Shown here piece after piece: positions 10,654 through 21,835 of a stretch of DNA of 64,000 bases. This DNA comes from Podocnemis expansa (taxonomy: Eukaryota > Chordata > Testudines > Podocnemididae): NCBI GenBank assembly GCA_007922195.1, contig ML682059.1, positions 10,815,462 to 10,879,461 of the forward strand. Reading direction: 5' to 3'. Below the pieces are notes generated by a model that saw only the letters and a program-made list of their open reading frames with translations, was not told the DNA's origin and did not search any database. The position numbers and the translations under genes were made by a program. How positions within the stretch are numbered: position 1 is the first letter of the stretch; each line of letters opens with the position of its first letter.

Positions 10654-10835
10654 TTTGGACTGGCTGTAATACCTGATAGCACGGCTGGATCTATTTTGTG
10701 TGCTGTGAGTAAGCTCCTGGATCAAGCTTGCGTCCTTAATGAAAATCTACACAAATTTCTAGCCTCTTGCTGTTACAGTCTACTTTATTTCCTGTTAACT
10801 TTGGACAAAGAGGATGCGGAACATTTACAGAAGAG
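10654..10835 (+). CDS. TEX10: TEX10 internal coding exon (helical-repeat region)
   Basis: The exon lies between a ctcatag acceptor and a gtaatg donor and is 182 bases long. It starts in phase 0 and ends two bases into a codon. It reads open for 60 codons, beginning [20 protein letters not shown], and is rich in leucine and cysteine with amphipathic spacing, as expected of ARM/HEAT-type helices. It follows the 2121 exon across an 8.45-kb intron filled with mobile elements. No in-frame stop exists across the exon, and the last two bases (AG) combine with the first G of the exon at 13539 to give arginine. Confidence 0.82.
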
Positions 10836-11344
10836 GTAATGCTTATTTCATAATTAAAGAATTTTTCTTTTATTTACATCTGTTTGAGTACTTGTGACTT
10901 TTTTCACAGCTTGGCCCGTTTTTATGTTTATTCTGAAATAATTGTTGGATTTAGGAAAAACCTCCGTATGTACAGTTAGCTGGAATTACAAAAAGTTTCT
11001 TCAAAGCTTTTGCTTATTACAGTTGTTGTAGGTTATGTCAGGAAAACAGTGTTGTGTCTTGGCTCTAGAAGGGCAGGTATTCATACCTTAATCTTTGGAT
11101 TTAGCTTTTGGCTTCATTAGGAACAGTGAAATGGACACTTAAAATTCTTGGATTTAGAAAGTCATTGTTCTAAGCCACTAGTGCTTTTAATTAGTCTATA
11201 CTGTTAGCTAACTGGAATATTGAGCTTTAGCAAAGCTCCTCAGACATCATTTTATAGAATTTGGAAATGAGTCTGACTAAAAAAGGCTAGATACATTTCA
11301 ACCATGCATGTATGTTTACTGCTGTAGACAGAAAGCTTTTTTCC

Positions 11345-13250
11345 TTTAGAGACAGGGTAGATGAGGTAATAACTTTTATTGGGCCAATTTCTTTGGTGAA
11401 AGACAAGATTTCAAGCTTACGCAAAGCTGTACTTCAAATCTGGGAAAGGTACTCTTGTGTGTCATAACTAAATACAAGTTGGAACAGAGTGTTCATCATA
11501 AATGGTTAACACGCATTCAAGGTAAAATGACCCTTTAACACCTCTGCAGTCGTAGGGCAAAAAAGTGAGGTTAGTAGGTTACAGATTGTTTTAATAAGCT
11601 GTAAGTCCAGGGTCTTTATGAAATTACTGCATCTGACAAAGCTGGATTTTTCTCCCATGAAAGCTCATGTGATAAATAAATTTGTTAGTCTTTATGTGCC
11701 ATGGAACTCCTTGTTGGTTTGGCTGAACTAGACTAACACGGCTAACCCTTTGGAACTGATTTTTAGCAGTTAGCAGAATTTAAGCTCCCAGGCTTGTCTT
11801 TGAAGGCGTGTTGCAGGCTTGCTTTGAGGATGAAGACTGAGGGGTCAGATTGAGTGATCTATTGTGAAAAGTGTTCACTCATGGCTGATATGGTGTTTTT
11901 GTTTTAGCGTTTGTGAGCGTTCATTCAGGAGCATGGCAATTGTCTTATTTCACTCACATAGTTGTTAGGGCATTTCGTGTACTGGTTGAGGAATACCAGA
12001 TGTTGTGTAGATCTTGAAAGGTTGGTTGTGCAGGGCATTGATTATCACAGCAGTGGAGATATGTCTGTACATTTTACATCTGCTGTTAGAACAGCATCTA
12101 CTCCTGCTTTGAGTTTGCGTGTCCTGCTCTGTGGGGAACTTGCTTCTGATGATGAGCTTTTAGAGTTGCTTGAAGGCCAGAATTGTGGGGTTCAGGAAAG
12201 AATTCTTTCAAGATGAGGTCTCCATTGAATGTGGGTTGTCATTGTTCATGATCTTTCATGTGTTACAGTATAGGATGGTACAGGAGTGTAGTCAGAGGGT
12301 TTTTCTCATATTGAAGCAGGTTCTTTTGGTGTATTTGGGGGCCTACTCCAAGATATGATCTTCTCTCATACAGTGTCGGTGTTTGGTGAAGGTGGTTTAG
12401 TGTGTGTTAAGGTATAGTATCCTGGATTTTTTCCTTCATATGTGATACGTGAGTGTCTGTCTGTAAATAACTGATTTCTTGGTGTGTTTGGGGTGCTTAC
12501 TGGATCTACGAATGTAGGTGTGGTGATAGATGGATTTCTTGTGTGTAGTTGTCTGTAGGGTTGGTGAAGCCGGGTGTGGTATCCAGAAAGTTCATTCTCG
12601 TGTGGGAGTGTTCTTGAGAGAGTTTAATGGGGATGGGTGGTGGCTGTGGCAGGTATGGTGGGAATCCATGAGAGGCTTTGGATTATCAATCCAGAGAATG
12701 AAAATATTATCATCTCAGGCATATCAGTGATTTTATTATGAGTTTGTCCAGAAATTCATCTTTAAGTAGCTCATGAACAGTTTGGCATATTTGGGAGCTG
12801 TCCTAGTACCCATGTCTGTTCTGATGGCTTCAACAAAGTGTGTTGGTGAATACAGTTTATAATGGTGAGGTCAGCATGAAATGGATGAGGCTGACTATGT
12901 GTTTGGGGTGGATATCTGAGGATTGTCTATTTTCTTTTAAATCTTTGAGGCAGGTAGTGATAGTGTCATTGTGAGGGATATTGGTCTATTGGGAGGTGAC
13001 ATCCTTGATGGCCAGGGTAGTACTGTGAGTTTTGGGAGGAAGTCATTTGTGTTCTGTGTGTGGTGTGTAGTTTTGAGCATCAGTTCTTTGAAATCTTGAT
13101 ATTCTTTCTGAAAGAGGGCCATGGCCAGGTATGCTTGGGTTATTTTAGGTCACTTGCATTTCTATGTTGGACTGCCACTGAAAAGGGCAGGTAGTGTAGA
13201 CCTGCCCTGGGTCTTCATCTCTGCTTGGTTGGGGGGTGAGGTCTCATTGC
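11345..13250 (-). mobile_element. decayed Penelope-like element
   Basis: On the - strand, the translation of 12830-12770 gives MGTRTAPKYAKLFM in a broken frame, matching the RT block of Penelope-like elements (MGTxxAPxYAxLFM). Near 12010-11945 the sequence LVFLNQYTKCPNNYV matches the GIY-YIG endonuclease domain that sits C-terminal to the RT in this class. The 3' part (11345-11635) is the widespread reptilian sequence with cttttattgggccaattt. Many stops and shifts make it non-functional. An unrelated repeat copy is inserted at about 11630-11755. Confidence 0.75.
11630..11755 (+). repeat. CTGA..CTCATG..AACACGGCTA repeat inserted in the Penelope-like element
   Basis: gcatctgacaaagctgg, cccatgaaagctcatgtgat and gactaacacggctaaccctt are present in family order and on the strand opposite to the host element. 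Confidence 0.7.
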
Positions 13251-13538
13251 GCCCATAAGTTAGCACAAGGGCTAATATGCATCAGTAAGGGTCGGCATTG
13301 GATGTAAATCTGTATTCGCCGTTACTTGCTGCATAACCCTTGTGAAATGTTGTTGTATTCTTCTAAATGCTCATTGCATCCCTGTGAATTGCCATGTGTG
13401 CAGAGTTGAAAACAGCCTATCAAATTTATTCATTTTAACTTGTGCAGGCAGATAGGGCATGGGAGCACACTTTGAATGCACTTCTGTTCTGTGTTAAAAT
13501 TCTCCCAGTTCAGCTCATGGATTATTTTTTCTCCCTAG

Positions 13539-13749
13539 GGAGATGTTATGGGGAGCATGTATTTCAGTGCTAGCTCTTGTACCACGAGTGTTGAGGTTGA
13601 TGCTGCAAAGTCTTCAAGTGAGCAAGGCCTCTCGTGAAGAACTGCCTGTCATTGGCCGACTGCTTCGTTTGTTAATGCAGCATGGACAGCTCAGGAGTCA
13701 CATGGTGACAAGCGAACCGGTGGTGCAACAGATCGTCAAGGATATTATG
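13539..13749 (+). CDS. TEX10: TEX10 penultimate coding exon
   Basis: The acceptor is tttctccctag and the donor gtatgg. The 211 bases complete the split arginine codon and then read 70 codons, starting [20 protein letters not shown], and end in phase 0. The sequence is helical and leucine-rich ([20 protein letters not shown]), in keeping with the C-terminal ARM-like part of the Rix1-complex subunit TEX10. The open frame continues a little past the donor into the intron (to about 13803), but the phase-matched terminal exon at 16550 shows that the donor is used. Confidence 0.85.
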
Positions 13750-14771
13750 GTATGGAGACACACATCCCACCCCGCCCTTGGGTGCAGAAGGTTTCAAGAA
13801 TAATTTATTTTAGCAGTGAGAATAAACCTGAACAAATACATAACATTATTTCATGTACAAAAAAGGCCCTGAGCTGTGGCCCGTGGAGTTCAAATTTGGG
13901 TCCATAGCTGCCTTTTGTATGCCTTGGCCGTGCAGTCCACAGAACAGGGAGGCTGGCTGTGTGAATGTGTGTTTATCAAGTGCTGGCTCTCCCTGGCTGC
14001 TGCTGTCATAAGGCATTCTCTGGGACTGGCAAAAGGCTGTTGTGCAGCTTTTTCTGCTTAGCCTCTGCCCCTCACACTAATGAGAGAGATCAGCCTCTAC
14101 ACTTGTAGCCATAGGGAACAATAGCCCTTTGAAGGGGCCCTTGACACCAGAATCTGAGTGCCAAATGCGTCTGAGATGGGTTAGTTTTGTCACAGACAGT
14201 GCTGCACATAGAAGGGGTTACTGTGAGGCACAGATGTAGGGCAGTTCATGAGTTCACACTACAGTAATAAGACATTTGAGATTTGTCAAACAAAGATTAG
14301 GCACCTGATAGTTTGTCTGAGTTAGAGAGCAACCTCAGCCTGGACCAGACTTTGCTAATGTACGTACAGATACACCTCGCTGACTGGGGAGACCTAGTAC
14401 AAATCAGGGAGGTGTCTTACTTGGCAGGTCTTGGAAGAGGGGCACTTTGTGTGGTGTCAGGCTTCCTGCTGGTTAACTGATGTAACCCAAAACATGACTG
14501 TTGTAACAGGTGCAGCACTTCCTGCTCCTGCTTTGCTGAGTGGGCTGCAGACAGGGTTTCTCAGCAGTGTGACTATCTTTTTTGGGATGGTAGAGCTGAA
14601 AAACAGGTGTCTCTGGCAGGCTAACTGTGTTGGTGGGAAGGTTAGGAAGTGTGGCTGATTTAGAGTTCAGTAGGCGGTTCTTGAAAAAGCCACAGCCTGT
14701 GCATTCCCACTGGCCTGGCATGTCCACAGGAGCCAGGAAGGCTTGATCTGCAGTCAGGGTAGGGTGTAGAT
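13750..14771. other. TEX10 intron, first part
   Basis: No exon or recognised repeat was found from 13804 to 14771. Confidence 0.45.
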
Positions 14772-14955
14772 CAATGGTTCCCAACATTTTCTCTGCCGTG
14801 GCACACCTTGCTACTTGTAATTAATTTGAGGCACACCACCATGTAGTTTCCAAATAAACTCATGAGCCAATAAGCCAATCCAGAGTTCTTTGAGTAGTTT
14901 TTCAAAAAATTTTGTGGCACACCAGACCTGACAGCACACTGGTTGGGAACCACTG
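14772..14955. mobile_element. hAT MITE (GGTTCCCAAC family) with 8-bp TSD
   Basis: Ends are CAATGGTTCCCAAC and GTTGGGAACCACTG. TSDs are gtgtagat (14764-14771) and gtgtagag (14956-14963). The interior includes the same ggcacacc...aactcatgagcc sequence as 42.74-42.91 kb in reverse. Confidence 0.92.
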
Positions 14956-15557
14956 GTGTAGAGAGCAGATGCTACACATGTAGTACATGCCGCAGTGACA
15001 GGCAGGTTGTGTACTGGTCACTGCTCTGTGTAGCTGCAGTCAGCAGGGAAAGGCTCTGACAGCTCCAAGGAGCTGCTGGGATCATTGTCCACTGTGTCCC
15101 TGCTGCTAGAGCCTTCCCTCAGCCATGGGAGACTGCCTGGGCACAGAGAGGGCTTGTACACAGGTGTGTAGGGCACACCACTCCACAGGGCTGTGTACCC
15201 GTGCTAGCTGGGCGTGCAGGGTTATTTTACCTGTGACCGTATATGTACATGTGCCTTAAAAGAGTCTCGGCCATAGGCCAGACTTGGCCTCTGGCATTTA
15301 TACCGTGGTACCTAAACCTGCTTGGCCAGTGGTCATGGTGTTACATTCCCTGCACTATAACTTGGTGGTACGTCACTCACAGGTGTGAATCCCAGCCCTG
15401 AGTAACGTCGCCATGTTGGAGGGAGATGTTCTTACGCTGACATAGCTACTGCCGCTCGTTGAGGGCTGTTGAATTATGTCCGTGGGAGAGCTTTTTCCTT
15501 TTGGCATAAAGCAGCTATGTGAGCGATCTCGGAGCAGCTCAGCTGTAAGCTCTAGAT

Positions 15558-15911
15558 CAGTGGCTCCCAACCTGTGGGCCAGGGACCCCCAGGGGTCTGT
15601 GGCGCCTGGGGCTGGAATCCAGCTACAGCCCTGATGCTCCCCGCCAGGGCTGCCTTTCTCCTCCGGGGCCGGATCCTGGCAGGGGGATGGGGCTGCAGCA
15701 GCTCCCCAACAGGGGCAAGGGCAGGGGGCCATACCTGCTTCGGCTCAGCTCCCCAGTGGTGCGGGCCATGGTGGCAGCAGCGCTGCTCACCGGCTGTCCC
15801 AGTGGGACTGCCACAGTGATGTGGGCCAGATTACATAATCAGCTCAGGGAGATGCAAAAATTTTTTTTGTTATAAAGGGGTCCCCAGCCTGAAAAAGGTT
15901 GGGAAGCACTG
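15558..15911. mobile_element. hAT non-autonomous element with 8-bp TSD
   Basis: Ends are CAGTGGCTCCCAACCT and AGGTTGGGAAGCACTG. TSDs are ctctagat (15550-15557) and gtctagat (15912-15919). The GC-rich interior produces spurious frames. Confidence 0.9.
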
Positions 15912-15919
15912 GTCTAGAT

Positions 15920-16549
15920 GTAGATATGGCCTAACAGGAGGGAGTATTAGCTACCCTAGAGCTCCCTGTGGCGGTATCCTGGTGACATAACCAGTGAGGT
16001 GTCATTCTACTACAGTAGAGCCTTGATCACGTCTACCAGTGATTTGGAAATGCCTTGTAAATTGCTGAATTGAAAGAGCGCAAACAAACTTGAGTAAAAG
16101 AGCAGAGAGGCTGCATACATCCATGGTGCAGTTTAAAATAATCGCAAGTGAAGCACACGTGGCAGATAAATTTACATACACTTCATGGTGTCCTGGAAAT
16201 ATTTTGTGGCTTATTTTGTAGAAAGGGATGATGTCTTGCTATTATCATTTCATTTGAACACGGTCTCTACTAATGTTCAGTGCAAAAAGGAGACTCCACC
16301 ATGTGCAGTTTCAGGTTGTGTAAATGAACAAGGTTCTCCCATGTTTCATTTCTTGTTTGTAACAGAAGCTTCATGAGCAGAACTGTTAGTTTACTGGGTC
16401 ACATTGTGGGGTGACCAAACAGCAAATGAGAAAAATCCATGGGAGCTGAGTAATAGGTTCCTCTATAAGAAAAAGTCTCAAATAGCAGGATTGCCCCCTA
16501 TAAAATCAGAACTCCAGGTCACCCTAACCTCTTCCCTTTTTGCCTCCAG
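15920..16549. other. TEX10 intron, last part
   Basis: AT-rich intron leading into the polypyrimidine tract of the terminal exon. No other feature seen. Confidence 0.5.
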
Positions 16550-16663
16550 ACATTGAAGAGTGGTGAAGTTCAAGAGCAGTGGCTGACAGACCTCCACTAC
16601 TGTTTCAACATATATCTTGCCACACATCCACCGGGACCTGGTGCGATTAACACAGTATATTGA
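16550..16663 (+). CDS. TEX10: TEX10 terminal coding exon with stop
   Basis: A long pyrimidine tract ending tgcctccag precedes the exon. It reads 37 codons, beginning [20 protein letters not shown], and ends GPGAINTVY followed by TGA at 16661-16663. The ending resembles my memory of the TEX10 C-terminus. It joins the 13539 exon in phase 0. Downstream, AATAAA signals at 16769-16774 and 17102-17107 could serve as polyadenylation sites, giving a 3' UTR of about 0.13 or 0.45 kb. The gene ends tail to tail with INVS, whose stop codon lies 1.3 kb away on the other strand. Confidence 0.88.
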   Translation, partial: TLKSGEVQEQWLTDLHYCFNIYLATHPPGPGAINTVY

Positions 16664-16768
16664 AGAGATTGAAATTGTATGTCTGCTTCAAAGTGTTTAC
16701 TTCCATTTAGTTCCCGATGGAAAATGTTGGAATAATGTTTGTTATAAAAATTTTTTAAGTGGAATTGA

Positions 16769-16774
16769 AATAAA
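16769..16774 (+). promoter_or_regulatory. TEX10: candidate TEX10 polyadenylation signal
   Basis: A canonical AATAAA lies 106 bases after the TEX10 stop codon. A second AATAAA is at 17102-17107. Choice between them cannot be made from sequence alone. Confidence 0.45.
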
Positions 16775-16994
16775 AAACCCATAAAATCTGTTTGTACTAC
16801 CTTACTTTGGTCTCAAAGCAAGAAAGTAATACTTCAGTGAAAGCAGCTTTCATATGACTGCAGGAGAGGATCCCAGCTGTTGACGTGAAAATACTAAATG
16901 CTGGCAGTGACATGAAGAGCTTTGTTTGTTGGACTCTTGTATTGACTGTAGTCATTTTCCATTATTTATAACAACATTAACAAATTTAAATGAC

Positions 16995-17000
16995 TTTATT
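16995..17000 (-). promoter_or_regulatory. INVS: candidate INVS polyadenylation signal
   Basis: TTTATT on the + strand is AATAAA on the - strand, about 970 bases downstream of the INVS stop codon. If used together with the distal TEX10 signal at 17102, the two 3' UTRs would overlap by roughly 100 bases. Confidence 0.3.
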
Positions 17001-17967
17001 GTGTAATATTCCACCTAAAAAAGCATGAGTAGTATTTTTGCATTGTATAACCGTATTTTGGATATTGAATATAAAAGAAGTGTAGTAAAGAACATCGAAG
17101 TAATAAAATACAATACGCTTAGGACAAAAGTAAGGAAAAAGGAATGTTACGTAATTTTTTTCTTAAAAACATGTCCATCGAAGTGATGCCCTTGTCTGCC
17201 GTTCAGTTTTCCTTCTGTCGTCAATGGCAGACCTCCAGCTGACTTCAGAAGGAGAAAGCAGCCCTGTGCGGTGCATGGAGATATTTTACGATTTCACTAA
17301 CAAAAAAATTTGCTTTTGTTTTGGGGGGAGGGCGGTGAGTATTCGTGATAAATGGTGAAATCCTGGTTCCACTGACTTCTATAGGATTAAGAGTTCACCC
17401 TGGAAACTTAGCAAACAACATGGTCCTCTGTCAGTCAGAATTCCCCCAGACCCTTAACACCTAACAGTGAGGTCAAACCACCATTCCTCTTTAGTGAAGA
17501 ATCTAGAGTGCACAGTCTGCTTGCCATATTGTTTTTCCAGGAAGTTTTGCTTTAGCTTTTATAAATCAGAACTGCTTTGGTGGGGTTGGAGAAGAATAAC
17601 CGAGCAGTACTGCATATGCTCGCTGAATTTTTCAAACTCCATACGTGCTTGAACACAGGGTGCTAATTAAGAATTTCAAAACAGGTAACTTCTTTAAGAG
17701 CCCAGTTGCTAATTCCAGTCTACTTTTCAACTTTACAGTTTCCAAATTTCATCCTGTCAGTTAAGTGACTTCTTAATTCCACAGTTCATTCGTACGAAGA
17801 AATGAGTTCAAGTCTCTGGCAGTCTTGTTTGGCATATAGCACTGCAATGATGATCAGTAATACCTTTGCTGGTTTCATATTTTTTATCCTTTTTTAAATT
17901 ACAAGGAAGATTTCATACAACTGCCCAGTAGTCTTTAGGTTGTTTTCAAGTCCCCTATAAATTTTGC

Positions 17968-18083
17968 TTAATGCTTGGGTCTTTTGGTTTTTGACTTTGC
18001 ACCAGTGGTTGGTCTCATGTTGTATGAAAACTGTTTCAGCTTTCCTTCATTCTCCAGCAGATGAACACACTGCAGGCTGCTTA
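17968..18083 (-). CDS. INVS: INVS terminal coding exon (inversin C-terminus)
   Basis: Read on the - strand, the acceptor tttttgtttttacag is followed by two bases that complete a valine codon, then 37 codons and TAA at 17970-17968. The peptide begins SSLQCVHLLENEGKLKQFSY and ends in a lysine-rich tail (KSKTKRPKH). This matches my memory of the human inversin C-terminus (LQC-HLLEN, FSYN, then a Lys-rich tail). The phase fits the donor at 24153 exactly. The exon is too short to be noticed by length. It proves that the long open frame running past 24153 is intron, and it sets the INVS 3' end close to TEX10. Confidence 0.9.
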
Positions 18084-21000
18084 CTGTAAAAACAAAAGTA
18101 GTTAATTAGGTCTGTTTTTTTAAAGAAAAGCTGCAGTCAGCCTTCCTGTTTGCATAAACCAATTAATACTTCCTTATGTAAATGAGGTCCTTTCACAAAA
18201 CTGTCCAAAGTTTCATCAGCATTCCAGGAAAAAAAAAAGATGACTCTGCCTTAGGCCACGGTTCTGTTTCTTGCTATTACTGATGCTGGGGTGGCATGAG
18301 GGTTCATTACTGCACTTTATGTAAGTACTTAAGTTACTTAAAACCTACATCTCTTTGACTGACTTTGCTCTTGGTAAGTATTGAAACATTTACAGGTCAC
18401 AGCTGGCTTCTCGTATTTGTTCAAGAAGTTAAAAAATTTAAAATTTTTGTTTTTTGTTTGTGAGAGCCTGACAATTTACAGATCTTTCATTTGAAAACAA
18501 AACAGGGATGTCTCACAGTGTGCTTATGGCTTTTCTTAGGCCTTGTCTATATTGACGGCAGCAGATCTGCTGCCCTCAGTTCACGGTTTCTGGTATCATT
18601 GAGCAGACAGGGAAGGTCTGCTCAATCAATTGGGAAGTTAATCAAGTAACTGCAGCCCCTCAAGGGCAGTAGTGTGGAGCTGAAGGGGGAGCATTTCTTT
18701 TCAATCCAGTGCTGCCAAGCTATGGAGATAGACAAGTTTCTTAAAATAATGGCTCTCTCACTTTGACTGCCACCAAAAACAGCAAGTGTAGCCCTGCTCC
18801 TGGGCTTGATGAGTTTTGAACCTCTTGAGGAAAATCTAACAGCTGCTTTCCTTTCCCATGGGCTAAAAAAGATTTTTCAAAACATCCGCCAAGCTGAGCT
18901 TTTACCTTATGTATCTTCCTCCCCTTTTTGTTGAGCAGAGGCTATTTGCCAGAGTGTTGCTGCTGTGCCACGGCTGTGCTGTAAGTAGTTGCCTCCTCCC
19001 TCAATACTGGTTTGTGTCTCTCCCACCCCTACCCCCCACCCCATTTTCAGCCAGCAAGTACATTAAACTAGCTTGGTGCCAGTCTCCACTTGGTAGATTT
19101 GTCACTGTCCCCCTTTTCACAATGCATCCGAAGGTTAATGCTGATATTCTTCACCTTCCCAGATGTATGCTTCTCAGAGAGATGAATCAGACAAGTCCAT
19201 TTTGACCTGCTCTACAAACCTACGTCAACATGCTGGTTCTGGCATTAGCCACTGACAGCTCTGAACTTTTCCAACAAGCAGTGTTGTCATGCAGAAAAGG
19301 AGTCAGATGGAAAGCACATTATTGTCTTTGAGACAGGGCTAGAGTTCCCTCTGCTCCTATTAGGTGAATGAAAGCAGGTACTGTTGTACAGCAACCGGGC
19401 AAAGTTCCCATCGCTATCTTACTCATCACCAAGTTATGAAAGGTAGGGTCTGCTCAAAGCTGCACAAGAATGCCTTTCTATTTTCATAGAAGAGCAGGGT
19501 GATTTGTTGCTAACACACACAACTCAGCAAAACACTTAAGTTTTAAAATCTTTCTTTAGCTGTTGCGTGACTGTATGCAAAGGAGGTGGACCAGAGACCT
19601 CTCTGATAGTGTTCTGCTCTATATTCAAAACGGACAGAGGTGTTCTCTTAAGTAGGGCAAAAATTAGCCTGTTCATCTCTTTTAGTGAGAAACTTATCTC
19701 CACTTACAAGGTAAATCCAAACGCAGTGCTGCTGTGTTATGTAAATGAGTGGGGGAACACCAAGAGAAGAGAGCCTGGGAAAGTTTGGAGGTTTCTTTAC
19801 TTATTGACCTGACACCAACTATTTTAAATCAAACAAGCGGTTTTTCAGCAATGCACCGTGATTTTTGAACCACAGATGGAGTGACTAGAAAGGACCGCTT
19901 TGGTTATTCTAAGTGAGCCCTCCAATTCTACAAATCTAATGATTACATCAACCCTGCTACCCTTTGTCTAAGCTGGCTTTGAATAACTGCCTGGTAGCGC
20001 TTTAACTCTAAATAGAGCCTGGGCTCATTGACAGTCTCTTTTCTGGAGTGTTTTAGTTAGTGCCGCCTCCTCTCTTCACATCTTGCCCTGCAGTCATAGT
20101 GGTATTCTGGTTGGAGTTCTATGCATCCAAATCCTTTCTCAACCCTGGAAACCAGAACTGCATGCAAGGTTTTGTGCATAAAACAAATAAGGCTTCAGCA
20201 GTCACACCCTGAAGAGTCAGCATGGGCTTGCCTCTGCATAGAGATCTACAACTTTAACTCTGACCTATTAACACTGAACTCTAAGATGGTGTGTTTAGCA
20301 GTTGTGCTCAATGTGCTTTACAAAACTAAGGTAGAAAGTGCATCCATTTTACAGATGGGGAAATTGAGGCACGGACAGGTGACGTGACTTGCCCGAAGTC
20401 ACCCACTAGGAGTGTGGTAGAGTCAAACGTAATGGAGACAGCTTGAGTTTAGTTCAATTTACATGGCATGTTTCTACCCCCACAGGGCATGCTGGTGTGC
20501 AGGATTACAGAAAGGCCAAGAACTGTGTCACTAGGGATCAAATTACCCTTGCCCACAGAAGCTGGTGTAGCTCTGCCTACAGGACTGTGGAGAACATCTG
20601 TATGGCCAGGGGGCCTGACCTAATCTATGAAAGAGAGGATCTAATGCAGCATTAAGCTAGACAATGGTGTACATGGGACCTGGTGCCTGCCTTCTACCCC
20701 CTACATGCAGAGCAACACTCAGCTGCCCAGCTCAGATTAATACAGTGCTAGGGGAGCGTGACTGCACAATCCTAAACTGCATTACAACAAATAGTTGAAA
20801 CAGTTTTCCAGGAGTTGCTGTAACTCCTGAAATCAGGGAAATGGCCAAGGTTATTGACATTTTTTCTGTTTCTCATATACTTAGTATTACAATGTCAGGG
20901 TATAGTTTTTCTTTTAATCAGCTGGGGCCCATAACACTCCTGTTGGTCTCTCTGTGGCCTCTTTCAGCAGCAGATCTGGTCTAATGGCCACACATGAGCA

Positions 21001-21138
21001 CTAAACCAGACAGGTATAGCTCCCTATATAGTGTTTGTAGGGGAAAGTGGTGAGCAGGCACTTGTTCTTTTTAGAGGACATAGTGGGCCATGGGGGAAGG
21101 GACACTGCCTAGTTGCACCTCCACTCCCTGCTGCCTTT
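18084..21138. other. INVS intron, largely unannotated
   Basis: At 18540-18680 there is a degraded fragment beginning aggccttgtctatattgacg, similar to MITE ends of the GGCTATGTCTAC type. At about 20300-20425 there is a MIR-like segment (cattttacagatggggaaa, ttgaggcacggacagg). Nothing else is recognised. Confidence 0.45.
20300..20425 (+). repeat. MIR/CORE-SINE-like fragment
   Basis: ccattttacagatggggaaa, gaggcacggacaggtgacg and gacttgcccgaagtcaccca follow the MIR core order. The element is old and diverged. Confidence 0.65.
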
Positions 21139-21469
21139 GGCTATGTCTACGCTACAAAAGCGAAGTCAACTTAATATAGTCTAGTTAAAGTTGACTTTGT
21201 TAATTCAATTTAAAGTTGGTTAAATCAACTTAAAGTGTTCTAAAAAAAATAAAAAGTGTTTGCTTAAGTCATTCACTTAAGCAGGCAAATATCATTATAA
21301 TAGGGCATCTTAAGGTGACTTAGAGGGCCACATTGCATTAAGTTAACTAAATAAAGTCAAAGAGTGAGAGTTATTAGGTTGACTTGAAGCCCTTAAGTTG
21401 ACTTAATGAACTCCAAATGTGGCCAGGGCTTTGCTTAAGTCGACTTAAGCCTAAAGTGTAGACATACCC
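21139..21469. mobile_element. TTAAGTCGACTTAA-rich MITE, copy 1, with TTT TSD
   Basis: Ends are GGCTATGTCTACGCT and AGTGTAGACATACCC. TTT flanks both sides (21136-21138, 21470-21472). The interior is built of short repeats of aagttgacttaa/ttaagtcaactt, so it is rich in self-complementary sequence. Confidence 0.85.
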
Positions 21470-21629
21470 TTTGATTGCTGTAACAAGGCTATTCCTCAGT
21501 GCAGAATGCCTAAGTAAAAGGCATTTTAGGGCTTGCTTTTCAGCCTCCGAAGTACAATAGACCCTCAGCATTATGAAGCCCTTGAGAATGGAGGTTGTTT
21601 GTAACAGAACAAAATGCTGCAGCTGTTTT

Positions 21630-21835
21630 TCAGCAAAAATGAGAGTCCGGTGGTACCTTAAAGACTAAGATTTCTTCAGGCATAAGCTTTCATAGGCCCC
21701 AACCCACTCTGTCAGATGCCTTTGACAGTGTGTTGGAGCCCATGAAAGCTTATGCCCAAAGAAATCTCTGTCTTTAAAGTGCCCTAGGATTCTTGTTAGT
21801 TTTACTGTACAACAGACTAACATGGCTACCCCTCT
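21630..21835. repeat. palindromic copy of the CTGA..CTCATG repeat
   Basis: The left arm (taccttaaagactaagattt... to cactctgtcagatgcc) is the inverse of the right arm (ggagcccatgaaagcttatg... to tctttaaagtgccc). It ends with gactaacatggctacccctc. Confidence 0.75.

Larger units (their letters stand above)
16664..17967. other. intergenic/3' UTR interval between TEX10 and INVS
   Basis: This 1.3-kb stretch separates the two stop codons. It is AT-rich, holds the AATAAA candidates for both genes, and shows no coding exon or clear mobile element. Confidence 0.6.

Noticed and set aside
21139..21469. Possible CRISPR-like or satellite array
   Set aside because: The repeats alternate in orientation without unique spacers and lie between MITE ends with a TSD in a vertebrate intron.
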